Shown here in pieces: positions 55,356 through 63,359 of a stretch of 64,000 nucleotides of DNA (position 1 is its first letter; every line of letters begins with the position of its first letter). Source of the DNA: Saccharothrix australiensis. GTDB lineage: Bacteria; Actinomycetota; Actinomycetes; Mycobacteriales; Pseudonocardiaceae. The stretch lies in contig NZ_RBXO01000001.1 of assembly GCF_003634935.1 (NCBI RefSeq), positions 7,747,992 through 7,811,991 of the forward strand, read 5' to 3'. The notes beneath the pieces are model-generated. The model saw nothing but the letters and a program-made list of their open reading frames with translations. It did no database searches and was not told the DNA's origin. The position numbers and the translations under genes are program-made.

Positions 55356-55449
55356 GGGGCGGCGATCACCCGGCCGCGCTGCTGCCGACGCGCTCGGCCC
55401 GGTGCTCAGCGACGAGCGCGAACAAATCGGGGCAAAAGTGTGGCGGTGA
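55356..55449 (+). pseudogene. integrase 3' fragment, copy 1
   Basis: The last 23 or so codons of a tyrosine integrase, ending SDEREQIGAKVWR stop, match the 3' end of the fragment at 59882-60211. Bases 55406-55452 are identical to 60168-60214. No catalytic region remains. It lies just outside the left att copy. Confidence 0.85.
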
Positions 55450-55475
55450 TCTCGGCACACCGAAGCCCCAGGCGG

Positions 55476-55524
55476 CTGACCTGGGGCTTTGGTGGGCCGC
55501 CAGGGGCTCGAACCCTGAACCCGC
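55476..55524. repeat. left attachment-site copy (3' end of tRNA-Lys)
   Basis: A 49-bp perfect direct repeat of 60238-60286. It contains a terminator half and the 3' 35 bases of tRNA-Lys, including the T-arm, acceptor 3' strand and CCA. The tRNA sequence breaks off at 55524, so this copy is not a functional tRNA. It is the att scar at the far end of the integrated element. Confidence 0.9.
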
Positions 55525-55753
55525 AGGTTGTGGATCTTGGTCCTTATTGTCCACTATTAGTTGCTTTACCCTGTCGCCACCTGAGAGGTTTCCGAACGTA
55601 AATTCCCATGGGGGACGGTTCACTGCCGCCGCTTGCCGTTGTTTTCGAGGGGTAATCAAGGGAGTTGGACTTGAACTTCACTTGACTTGTACATCCTCAT
55701 ACGACAACCGGGCAAGAAGTCAGCTACGCGAAGCCCCACAGTGCCAAAACAGT

Positions 55754-56338
55754 TCACCGCACGAGCCACTCCCAGTAACCCTGGGCGTTGGACACCTTGT
55801 TCGCGTCGTCGGGAAGGTAGACCTCGACAGCTCCGGCGTACTTCTTTCCTGGCAGCCAATCCTCGTCGCCGAACCCAATGCGACTTCCCTCCGGCGCACA
55901 CCTCCAAGTGAGGGACGGGTTGATTCTCCCACTGGCGACACCGCTCGCACTGATCGCCGCGAACTGCGTGAATAGGCCCGAGGGCAAATCCGAGACGTCG
56001 TATGCACTACCCGTCTGGACTTCGATCCACAGCAGCTTGCGAGTCGTCCCGACGGGCGGCGGGTCACCCACATAGCCACCTGTGCAGTCCGTCATCTTAC
56101 TGAGTGTGAATTTGAGGGTACATTCAGCACCTGAACAGCCGCCACTTGCCTGCTCTCCTAATTGGAACAGGCTCGTCTTGGGAACGGCCGATGTAGGCGA
56201 TGGAGTTGTGGTTCGAGTTGTCGTAGCAGTCGCGGTGGTCTGCGTTACAGCCGAAGAGATACTTGAGGGCCGTTCACCTTCCGAACATCCGGCGAGCGAT
56301 ACCGACAGTAGAACCGCGAGAACAAGGCAAGCACGCAT
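55754..56338 (-). CDS. island lipoprotein
   Basis: A 194-residue secreted lipoprotein of unknown function. The signal peptide has the lipobox VSLAGC near residue 17, then a Ser/Thr-rich linker to about residue 58. A beta-rich domain follows with two pairs of Cys (GCSGAEC, DCTGGY) and a DUF4352-like feel (LLWIEVQTGSAYDVSDLP). GC content is visibly lower than in chromosomal genes, in line with acquisition. ATG 56338 directly follows a GGAGG, so the spacing is short and the start uncertain; a TTG 10 codons upstream is possible. Confidence 0.75.
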   Translation of the reverse strand: MRACLVLAVLLSVSLAGCSEGERPSSISSAVTQTTATATTTRTTTPSPTSAVPKTSLFQLGEQASGGCSGAECTLKFTLSKMTDCTGGYVGDPPPVGTTRKLLWIEVQTGSAYDVSDLPSGLFTQFAAISASGVASGRINPSLTWRCAPEGSRIGFGDEDWLPGKKYAGAVEVYLPDDANKVSNAQGYWEWLVR

Positions 56339-56835
56339 ACCTCCGATCGGCTCGGTAATCGCAGCCAACCAACGATCCGTTAGCAGATAGCTGTACGCGC
56401 CTAACCGGCAACTGTCAGTTACACGTGTTCGCGTCGAGCATCACACTGTCAGCAAACTGAACGCCAAAAGCGTCCACACGGACAGAAGTCACACCCGTCG
56501 ACTGAGGGCTTGGCAGTGTCGCCGGTGGCGGCCGTTGCGGTCGACAGTACCTATACCTGCACCCCATGTTGGGGCAAGCCTGTCGACTGGCCGATGCCAC
56601 CAAGGCGTCGAACTGTCCACAGGTGCGTCAGCCGAACGCCCCGACCACCCCTTGGCGGATCACCTGGCACTGTGCCGACTTATGACCTGACGGATTGTTG
56701 GCGGTCACCCTTATGACCTGCCGTTCCATGCCAGGACCTACTATCAGCAGCGCTCTTAGCATTCGCGAATGACCACAGTGGTTCGTCCTTCGTGGTCGCT
56801 TGTCGTAGTTTTGTGGGGCAAAAGTGAGGCGTTGA
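56339..56835. other. island intergenic stretch before CRISPR trailer
   Basis: About 500 bp with lower GC and no supportable gene. Short open frames here lack ribosome sites and coding bias. It borders the degenerate, trailer-side end of the CRISPR array. Confidence 0.5.
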
Positions 56836-57045
56836 TCTTTCTCCCGCTCACGCGGGGAAGACGCTCCGATCCGCGTCGCGGCGGCACCGCGCGGCGGACC
56901 ACCCCCGCTCGCGCGGGGAAGACTGCGTTTCGTTCTTGATCACGAACGTAGGGCGCGGACCACCCCCGCTCGCGCGGGGAAGACGCAGACAGCACACGTC
57001 GCAGTGGGCCATGCGCCGGACCACCCCCGCTCGCGCGGGGAAGAC
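56836..57045 (-). CRISPR. orphan type I-E CRISPR array, 4 repeats
   Basis: Four 28-nt repeats lie at 56836-56863, 56896-56923, 56957-56984 and 57018-57045, with spacers of 32, 33 and 33 nt. Repeats 2-4 are identical (start ggaccacccccg, end gcggggaagac), with the palindromic core of type I-E repeats. Repeat 1 is degenerate in its first half, which identifies the left as the trailer. In the usual orientation (gtcttccccgcgcgagcggg) the array reads on the minus strand, with the leader to the right of 57045. No cas gene is in the window. Confidence 0.95.
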
Positions 57046-57187
57046 ACTTCGTGACCTGCGACTATACCCACGCCTACCCCGGTTTTCATTCGGTTCAGCC
57101 CAGTCTCGAAACTGGCCGATGCCCGCTTCAGACAAGCACCCGACGATGCCGGCCGACCACCGCCGATCTTCTCCATACGAGGGGCTT

Positions 57188-57329
57188 CGTGTCATCCCGT
57201 CGACCTGGCGCAGCCCTGTCACGCGAGCCGGGGGCCTGCGACATGCCCGACCGACCGGCGGGTGCGGCGCCAGGCTCGCAGGCCCCCGGCTCGCGTGATA
57301 GCCCTTCGGGAGGTCGTCGGGATGACACG
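57188..57329. repeat. 142-bp inverted repeat with GTGTCATCCC ends
   Basis: The left arm 57188-57241 and right arm 57276-57329 are near-complementary over 54 bp (inner 23 bp nearly perfect: acgcgagccgggggcctgcg). A 34-bp loop separates them. The arms begin cgtgtcatcccg and end cgggatgacacg. This looks like a non-autonomous palindromic element or REP-like repeat. It lies near the CRISPR leader side. Confidence 0.82.
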
Positions 57330-57425
57330 TCGCCCCGGTCCCCGCCGGGTCCGGAAGCAGCCACGGACACCGGTCATCCTGTTGGCCTGCCGCGCGGCGA
57401 GCGCATCTTGGGTCTTTTGCGGTCG

Positions 57426-57586
57426 CCTTCGGGGGCCGCTGGCCGTTCCTCACCGACGGCGGGACCGGTGCCCATGCCTCGTGCGGCACGCCCGGACGCC
57501 GCCAGGCGGCCTTGGGCGGGCCGCACAACACCGGGGTGCCGGTCTCCGCCGTCGGCCTGGCACCAACGGCCAGCGGCCCCCGAAGG
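57426..57586. repeat. 161-bp inverted repeat
   Basis: The outer arms at 57426-57447 (ccttcgggggccgctggccg...) and 57565-57586 are perfect 22-bp complements. Weaker complementarity continues inward (gacggcgg near 57455 against ccgccgtc near 57547). No gene is inside. It follows the previous inverted repeat by about 100 bp and may belong to the same unit. Confidence 0.78.
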
Positions 57587-57680
57587 GGGCCGCCTTGATG
57601 AAGAAAAGAAACTCTGAACACGACCGCATCAAGCCCAGCTACTTGGAGTGCAGCGTTCGTGACTCTGATAGCGCGTCACG

Positions 57681-57908
57681 TTAGGAGCATGTCACGACCT
57701 CGAAGAGGTCTTCGAACGTATACGGCTTGAGCACTCTGAGAGTCCCGGCGATGAACGGTATGCCTGGGCGGGAGGTGCCTTCCAGGACCCGCATCACGTT
57801 GGAGCGGTTTACGTTCATCGCCTGTGCGAGTCCGTACACGCTGGTGTAGCCCGCGAGGAGTGCAGCCTTACGGAACGCCTCGCGCTTGAGTCTGATGGTT
57901 GACTTCAT
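57681..57908 (-). CDS. small XRE-like regulator
   Basis: A 75-residue protein with a helix-turn-helix (GYTSVYGLAQAMNVNRSNVM then RVLEGTSRPGIPFI) and a C-terminal LKPYTFEDLFEVV segment. It is a Cro/CI-like DNA-binding protein typical of actinomycete integrative elements. It is read with the next gene on the minus strand. It could control excision or the XRE-TPR regulator. Confidence 0.82.
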   Translation of the reverse strand: MKSTIRLKREAFRKAALLAGYTSVYGLAQAMNVNRSNVMRVLEGTSRPGIPFIAGTLRVLKPYTFEDLFEVVTCS

Positions 57909-57966
57909 CCCAGCCTCGTGACATGTCGCGATAGCACGCTGTGCACGGATGTCGTGTGCATGACGA

Positions 57967-58236
57967 CTACAGCGGCTCGGAGTTCTCCTCGGAGCTGCTT
58001 GAGCCTGAGCCCGTAACAGCGGTGACGCAGTGGCCGTCGATGCCTTCGGCGAGGTTGACGAAGTCCAGAGCGCGCCGGGTGCTGTCGGCGGCGTGGGTCG
58101 TGGTTCCGTCGGGGAAGATGGTAACGACCTGGTCGGGGCGGAGCTTGATGATCCAGGCTGCGACGGCCTCGTCCTCGTCCACTACCGCGTAGAGGTTCGG
58201 TACTTGCTGCGCGACCGTGCAGGGTGATGACGTCAT
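57967..58236 (-). CDS. small island hypothetical protein
   Basis: An 89-residue acidic protein. The stretch LYAVVDEDEAVAAWIIKLRP followed by VVTIFPDGTTTHAADSTRRA suggests a small beta-alpha fold. The tail is Ser/Glu-rich. It lies 58 bp before the small XRE gene in the same direction. No family recognised. Coding looks likely because of the regular third-position bias. Confidence 0.6.
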   Translation of the reverse strand: MTSSPCTVAQQVPNLYAVVDEDEAVAAWIIKLRPDQVVTIFPDGTTTHAADSTRRALDFVNLAEGIDGHCVTAVTGSGSSSSEENSEPL

Positions 58237-58448
58237 GGCGATCTACTTTCACATTTCCTGTGGTGATGTGATCACGATCGTGGGCAATGGGCGGAAGATT
58301 CCATACCCTTCACCGATACCACCATCGGGCCGACCACTATCCCCAGTTCAGGCTGATGGCAGGCCGATCATCGTCACACCTTCAGGTGACTGCGGATCTG
58401 GGCCCAACGGTGGAGGCTGCTCACCGCGTGTGCTTCTGACGGGCTGGT

Positions 58449-59881
58449 TCACGCTTGGGTGCGTGCGCCCATAGCGGGAAGTAGTGCGCCGGAGAGGTCG
58501 AGGAAGTCGCAGACGGCGGGTGAGTCGCGGTGTTCGCGAAGGCGGGTGCGGAGGTCGGTGACCGCCTCGACCGAGCGGGAGGACTTCACGGTTGCAGCGA
58601 GTTTGGCGGCGGCCATGCCCGCGGATGCGGCGGTCTCCAGGTCGTGCTGGTCGATCGCGGCGCGGGACAGGGCTGCCTGGGCCATCGAGCCTCGGCGGGC
58701 GCGGTTCTGGCGTTCCGATTCGGCGATCGACAGTGCGGCGAAGTGGGCGGCTTCCTCGGGGCGTTGGAGGTCGCGGAAGGTGTGGGCGTACTCGCCGTTG
58801 AGGTAGGCCGGGTCGATGAAGCGTGCCCACTCGGGTTCGTCGGAGTGGTCGACGGCGGCGAACGCGGCTTCGGAGCGGTGCACGCTGCGGGCCGCTGCCT
58901 TCGCGTCACCCATCGCGGCCTCGGCGCGGGCCTGCAACGCCCACAGGTCGGCCAGGCAGGCGGCGGAGTGACCCTGCGCGAGTCCGGCCCGCCCGGCCTT
59001 GGCGAGTTGGACGGCGTGGTCCGGGTTGCCGGTGAGGGTGGCCTGGTCGGACAGGCCCGCCAGGACGTGCGCGCCCAGCTCGGGGCTGCCGGCGGCCTGG
59101 GCCAAGCGGAGAGACTGGATCAGGTAGCGCTGGGCCAGGGAGTGTTCGCCGTTGTCGAAGGCCATCCACCCCAACAGGTAGAGCTGTTCGGCGGCGGCCT
59201 CGAACAACGCACGGCCGTTCTCGGTCGACGGGTCGTTGCTGCGCAGCAGCGGCACGACGTGGGAGGTGAGGTAGGCCGAGAGCTGTGCGCGGGCGTGGCC
59301 GCCGCCGCGCATGACGTCCAGCTCCTGGAACACGCCGAACGTTCGACGGATCGCCGCGACCTGCTCACCACTGACCTTGCCGCGAGCCGCACCCGCCTCG
59401 TCCAGCGTGGCCAGCAGCCAGTCCCGGCTGGGGGCAACGGAAGCGGCGACGCTGAACAGCGCGCCGGTGAGGAAAGTCCTGCGCTCCATGTCGTGTCTCC
59501 CGAGTTCGGCGACCACCTCCACCGTAGCCAGGAGCGACGCCGCGTAGGAGAGTCCAAGGTCCGAGAGTGATTGTTCTTGCGCCCGTTGGGTTTCGTGTAC
59601 CTCGGGCGGTCCGGCGTTGAACCATCGCAGGTGCCGCGGCACGCGGAGGGCGTTGCACCAACGTTCCAGGCGTTCCAGGTCGGTCACGGGGCGGCGGGAT
59701 CGCTCGACTTCGCTCACCCTGCCCTGCGTCAGGTCGAGCCACTCCGCCAGGGTGACCTGCGGCAGCGTGGGGCTCTGCGCTTGGCGGTAAGCGCGGAAGA
59801 CCTGGCCGATGTTGCGGACTCGAACGCTTCGCGGATCGTGGGCTGAGCCCAGAACTCCGCGGGCAGGGCCGGCGCCTGCAC
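58449..59881 (-). pseudogene. XRE-TPR regulator, frameshifted near its N-terminus
   Basis: A Streptomyces-type helix-turn-helix regulator with a TPR-like C-terminal domain (the intact part from 59717 is 422 residues). The expected N-terminus ALPAEFWAQPTIREAFES, from a GTG at 59881, is in one frame. RNIGQVFRAYRQAQSPTLPQ and VTLAEWLDLTQGRVSEVERS are in another; the shift lies at about 59814-59818, consistent with loss of one C. Translation could restart at the GTG at 59717, but that product would lack most of the HTH. It is either a pseudogene or a sequencing error. Its N-terminal region has a decayed copy at 55251-55327. Confidence 0.8.
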
Positions 59882-60211
59882 GGCCTGAGCGGCCGCGCAG
59901 CGTCCGTCCCCAGCTCCACCGGCACCGTCCGGAAAGCCACTAACGTACGCAACCGGGCCTGGAAGCCCTTCCTGAAGCGCACGGGCTACGAGTGGGTGAC
60001 CTTCCGGACGTTCCGGCGGACCGTCGCGACGCTGCTGGACCAGGCGGGCCTGACCGCCCGGCAGATCGCGGACATCCTCGGCCACTCCCGGCCGTCGATG
60101 ACGCAGGACGTCTACATGGGGCGGCGTTCCCCAGGCCGTGCCGCTGCCGACGCGCTGGGCTCGGTGATCAGCGACGAGCGCGAACAAATCGGGGCAAAAG
60201 TGTGGCGGTGA
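59882..60211 (+). pseudogene. integrase C-terminal remnant, copy 2
   Basis: The C-terminal third of a tyrosine recombinase. It reads VRKATNVRNRAWKPFLKRTG, then TFRTFRRTVATLLDQAGL, IADILGHSRPSMTQDVYMGR (catalytic Tyr in DVYMGR) and the end REQIGAKVWR. The catalytic histidine expected before TFRRT is an Arg here. The N-terminal two thirds are missing; the frame runs into the antisense XRE gene. It ends 27 bp before the att repeat, the normal position for an integrase next to its site. Confidence 0.88.
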
Positions 60212-60223
60212 TCTTGATAAGCC

Positions 60224-60250
60224 GAAGCCCCAGGCCGCTGACCTGGGGCT
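60224..60250. terminator. terminator inside att repeat
   Basis: The arms agccccagg (60225-60233) and cctggggct (60242-60250) are perfect 9-bp complements with an 8-nt loop, followed by tt. It lies between the integrase remnant and the 3' end of tRNA-Lys and is duplicated at the left att copy. Confidence 0.75.
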
Positions 60251-60286
60251 TTGGTGGGCCGCCAGGGGCTCGAACCCTGAACCCGC
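60238..60286. repeat. right attachment-site copy at intact tRNA-Lys
   Basis: This 49-bp sequence is identical to 55476-55524. It overlaps the 3' half of the complete tRNA-Lys gene and the adjoining terminator. The separation of the two copies is 4762 bp, which defines the present size of the element. Confidence 0.9.
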
Positions 60287-60327
60287 GGATTAAAAGTCCG
60301 CTGCTCTGCCAGTTGAGCTAGCGGCCC
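60252..60327 (-). tRNA. tRNA-Lys (TTT)
   Basis: The minus-strand cloverleaf has acceptor GGGCCGC/GCGGCCC, D-arm AGCTCAACTGGCAGAGC, anticodon arm gcggactTTTaatccgc, T-loop GGTTCGAGCC and an encoded CCA (60252-60254). Anticodon TTT gives lysine. Its 3' half serves as the integration site of the island. Confidence 0.97.
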
Positions 60328-60512
60328 GTCGTCAAGGCTAGTGGAAGACGGCCGCCCGGTTCGATCGTGGTGACGTCACGTGGTGCGCGCCACAGGCGTG
60401 TCCGGATCGGTGGGCGCACCCCGACCGGGGCACCGCGGGCCGCACGTCCGGCCAAGCGCGGCCCGCACCCGATTCCGGCTGTGTCGTCCGCCACTGCCCA
60501 CGCTGGGCGACA

Positions 60513-61670
60513 ATGGCACGGATGTCCATCGCACCAGAGACCACCAAGTCCCTCCGGATCGGCCCGTACGCGGTCGACCCGGCGGTCGTGCTCGCGCCGA
60601 TGGCGGGCATCACCAACGTCGCCTTCCGGCAGCTGTGCCGGGAGTTCGGCAGCCCCACGTCGCTCTACGTCTGCGAGATGATCACCGCGCGGGCCGTGGT
60701 CGAGCGGGACGCCAAGACGATGGAGATGATCACGTTCGGCGAGCACGAGCACCCCCGGTCGCTCCAGCTCTACGGCGTCGACCCCGCCTCCATGAGCGAG
60801 GCCACCAAAATCATCGTCGGCGAGGACCGCGCCGACCACATCGACATGAACTTCGGCTGCCCCGTCCCGAAGGTGACCCGCAAGGGCGGCGGCGCGGCGC
60901 TGCCGTACAAGCGGCGGCTGTTCCGGGAGATCGTGCGGGCCGCCGTGCGCGCCGCCGAGCCGGCCGGGGTGCCGGTGACGGTCAAGTTCCGGATCGGCAT
61001 CGACGACGAGCACCTCACCTACCTCGACGCCGGGCGGATCGCCGAGGACGAGGGGGCGCAAGCGGTTGCGCTGCACGCGCGGACCGCCGCCCAGCGGTAC
61101 TCCGGCCAGGCCGACTGGTCGGCCATCGCGCGGCTCAAGGAGGCGGTCGGCTCGATCCCCGTGCTCGGCAACGGTGACATCTTCAGCGCGCGGGACGCGC
61201 TGGACATGGTGGCCCGCACCGGGTGCGACGGCGTCGTGGTCGGGCGCGGCTGCCTGGGGCGGCCGTGGCTGTTCGGCGAGCTCCAGGCCGCCTTCCGCGG
61301 CGAGCCGATCCCGCCGGGACCGACGCTGGGCCGGGTCGCCGCGATCCTGGGGCGGCACGGGCGCCTGCTCGCCGACCACCTCGGCGAGGACAAGGGGATG
61401 CGCGACCTGCGCAAGCACGTGGCCTGGTACCTGAAGGGCTTCCCGGTGGGCGCGGAGCTGCGGCGCGGCCTGGCGATGGTCTCCACGCTCGGCGAGCTCG
61501 ACGACCTGCTCGGCGCGCTGGACCCGCACGCCGAGTTCCCGCCGGACGCCGAGGGCCCGCGCGGGCGGCAGGGCTCGCCGGCGAAGGTCGTGCTGCCCGA
61601 GGGCTGGCTGGACGACCCGGAGGACGCGACCGTGCCGGTGGGCGCCGACGTGATGCACTCCGGTGGCTGA
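60513..61670 (+). CDS. dusB: tRNA-dihydrouridine synthase
   Basis: A 385-residue FMN enzyme that reduces uridines in tRNA D-loops with NAD(P)H. It has VVLAPMAGITNVAFRQLCRE, the YVCEMITARA segment, LQLYGVDPASMSEA, HIDMNFGCPVPKVTRKGGGA with the catalytic Cys, the FMN phosphate site LGNGDIFSARDA and VVVGRGCLGRPWLFGE. It ends with the helical C-domain. It belongs to the DusB/NifR3 type common in actinobacteria. The start is ATG 60513 or 60522. Confidence 0.95.
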   Translation: MARMSIAPETTKSLRIGPYAVDPAVVLAPMAGITNVAFRQLCREFGSPTSLYVCEMITARAVVERDAKTMEMITFGEHEHPRSLQLYGVDPASMSEATKIIVGEDRADHIDMNFGCPVPKVTRKGGGAALPYKRRLFREIVRAAVRAAEPAGVPVTVKFRIGIDDEHLTYLDAGRIAEDEGAQAVALHARTAAQRYSGQADWSAIARLKEAVGSIPVLGNGDIFSARDALDMVARTGCDGVVVGRGCLGRPWLFGELQAAFRGEPIPPGPTLGRVAAILGRHGRLLADHLGEDKGMRDLRKHVAWYLKGFPVGAELRRGLAMVSTLGELDDLLGALDPHAEFPPDAEGPRGRQGSPAKVVLPEGWLDDPEDATVPVGADVMHSGG

Positions 61671-62121
61671 CCCGGTGCTGCGGGTCGCGGCGGTCGCGCT
61701 CTGCCTGCTCGCGCTGACCGCCTGCGGCCCGCGGGTGAGCGGCACGGCACGCCCGCTCAAGGTCACCGACGTCGAGCGCGAGCTGGTGACCAGCTACTTC
61801 ACCGCGTTGAACGAGGCGGGCGCGCAGGGCGTCGCCGAGCAGCGCGAACTGCTCGCCGAGACGCAGCACCCCGACTTCCGCGACGCCGGCTGCGAGCCGC
61901 CCGGCGGCACGATCAGGGTCGAGCCGACCCTGTCCACGCTGCGGCTCGACCCGTCCTGGACGCCGCCCGGCGAGGACGAGCACCCGCGCGGCGTGGTGCT
62001 GGTGATCGCCGTCACGCTGACCGTCGTGCGGGACGGCGCGGAGGTCGGCAGCCAGATCGGCTCCCAGCACATCGTCCTGCTCAACGGGAAGGCGTACGGG
62101 TTCGCGCCCTGCGCGGGCTGA
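61663..62121 (+). CDS. small lipoprotein downstream of dusB
   Basis: A 152-residue secreted lipoprotein. The signal peptide ends in LLALTACG near residue 21. The remainder has a cystatin/NTF2-like pattern: LVTSYFTALNEAGAQGVAEQ, then beta-strands VLVIAVTLTVVRDGAEVGSQ and HIVLLNGKAYGFAPCAG. It overlaps the dusB stop by 8 bp and starts with GTG. Function is unknown. Confidence 0.85.
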   Translation: MADPVLRVAAVALCLLALTACGPRVSGTARPLKVTDVERELVTSYFTALNEAGAQGVAEQRELLAETQHPDFRDAGCEPPGGTIRVEPTLSTLRLDPSWTPPGEDEHPRGVVLVIAVTLTVVRDGAEVGSQIGSQHIVLLNGKAYGFAPCAG

Positions 62122-62296
62122 CCCCCGGCGGGGCGACCACGCACGGCGCACGATCCGGCACGCTGACCGCTGAACGTCACCGTTTCGGAGCAGTGCACGG
62201 TCAACCAGTCGAGGGAAATCCTCCTTTGACGCGTCCCGCCGGCTCAAGCGCCGCCTCCTAGGGGACGACACCTTGGCAAGTAGGGAGGTGAGCGCG

Positions 62297-63148
62297 ATGA
62301 CCGCACTGCGACCCGAGGTCGCCGACAGCGACCGCGGCCCGGACGACCCGGACCGGACCGCGTCGGAGGGCACCGGTCTGGTGCAGCTGCACGAGTCGAT
62401 CGCCACCCTGCTCGCCTCCCGAGGCCAGTGGCGGCAGGCGTACCAGCACCTGAGGTCGGCGTTCGACCTGGTCTCCGCGGACCAGGACGTGCAGCCGCAG
62501 GTGCCCGAGCAGCTCCGCCGCGAGGTCGACCGGCTGCGGCGCGAGCACGCCGAGGCCCGCGAGCAGAGCCTGCGGGACAGCCTGACCGACAGCTACAACC
62601 GCAGATACCTGGACCAGCGGCTGCTGGACATGGTGCCCGAGCACGGCGTCGGCGACGGCCTGGCCATCGCCCTGATCGACCTGGACTGGTTCAAGCAGGT
62701 CAACGACACCTTCGGGCACCTGCTGGGCGACCGGGTCCTCCAGCGGGTCGTCGAGCTGCTCCAGGAGGAGCTGCCGGAGGGCGGGTTCTGCGCCCGGTAC
62801 GGCGGCGAGGAGTTCGTCCTGGTGCTGCCGGGGGTGGACGTCACCGCGGGGGTGGCGATCGCCGAGTCGGCGCGGCTGCGTGTCGAGCGTCACGCCTGGG
62901 CGTCCCTGGCACCCGGTTTGCGGGTGACGGTGAGCATCGGGTTGGCTTATGAGCCTCCCGTGGGGGACTCGCCGACGCGTCCCCCGGTGGCTCCGGACCA
63001 ACAGCTGCTGCGCGCGGACAGCCTGCTCTACACCGCCAAGCAGTCGGGACGGAACGCCGTCGCCTATCGCGAGAACGGTCGGGTGCGCCTGGCCGGGGCC
63101 GCGGCGGGACGGCGCGGGATCGCCGAGCCGCGGGTTGCCGGTTACTGA
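62297..63148 (+). CDS. GGDEF domain diguanylate cyclase
   Basis: A 283-residue protein predicted to make cyclic di-GMP. Residues 1-105 are a helical, TPR-like or coiled-coil sensor part (HESIATLLASRGQWRQAYQH). The GGDEF domain spans about residues 95-260, with DSLTDSYNRRYLDQRL, the metal Asp in ALIDLDWFKQVNDTFGH, the active loop RYGGEEFVLVLPG (GGEEF, active form) and LLYTAKQSGRNAV. The inhibitory RxxD site before the loop is absent. No membrane helices. ATG 62297 has the SD GGGAGG 8 nt upstream; the upstream TTG is not preferred. Confidence 0.93.
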   Translation: MTALRPEVADSDRGPDDPDRTASEGTGLVQLHESIATLLASRGQWRQAYQHLRSAFDLVSADQDVQPQVPEQLRREVDRLRREHAEAREQSLRDSLTDSYNRRYLDQRLLDMVPEHGVGDGLAIALIDLDWFKQVNDTFGHLLGDRVLQRVVELLQEELPEGGFCARYGGEEFVLVLPGVDVTAGVAIAESARLRVERHAWASLAPGLRVTVSIGLAYEPPVGDSPTRPPVAPDQQLLRADSLLYTAKQSGRNAVAYRENGRVRLAGAAAGRRGIAEPRVAGY

Positions 63149-63359
63149 CTTCACCCGGCAATTCACCCGTTCGGCCGTAGTCTGCTGCGCACAATTGAGT
63201 ACCTAGCGCCCCTGCATCACCGGCAGTGGTCGTCAGGACTGGCGGTCATCCGTAGTATCGCCGTGGCAAGTGACACGCCGTTGGTGCAACCAATGTGTCC
63301 TTGATGTCGTCAACTCGTGATGACGACCCGCTACTGACCGAATGCTGAAGGGAGACCGG

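Noticed and set aside
56848..57621. 257-codon minus-strand frame across the CRISPR array and inverted repeats
   Set aside because: It translates the repeats themselves (SPRERGWS-type units) and the palindromes, a well-known false ORF pattern over type I-E arrays.
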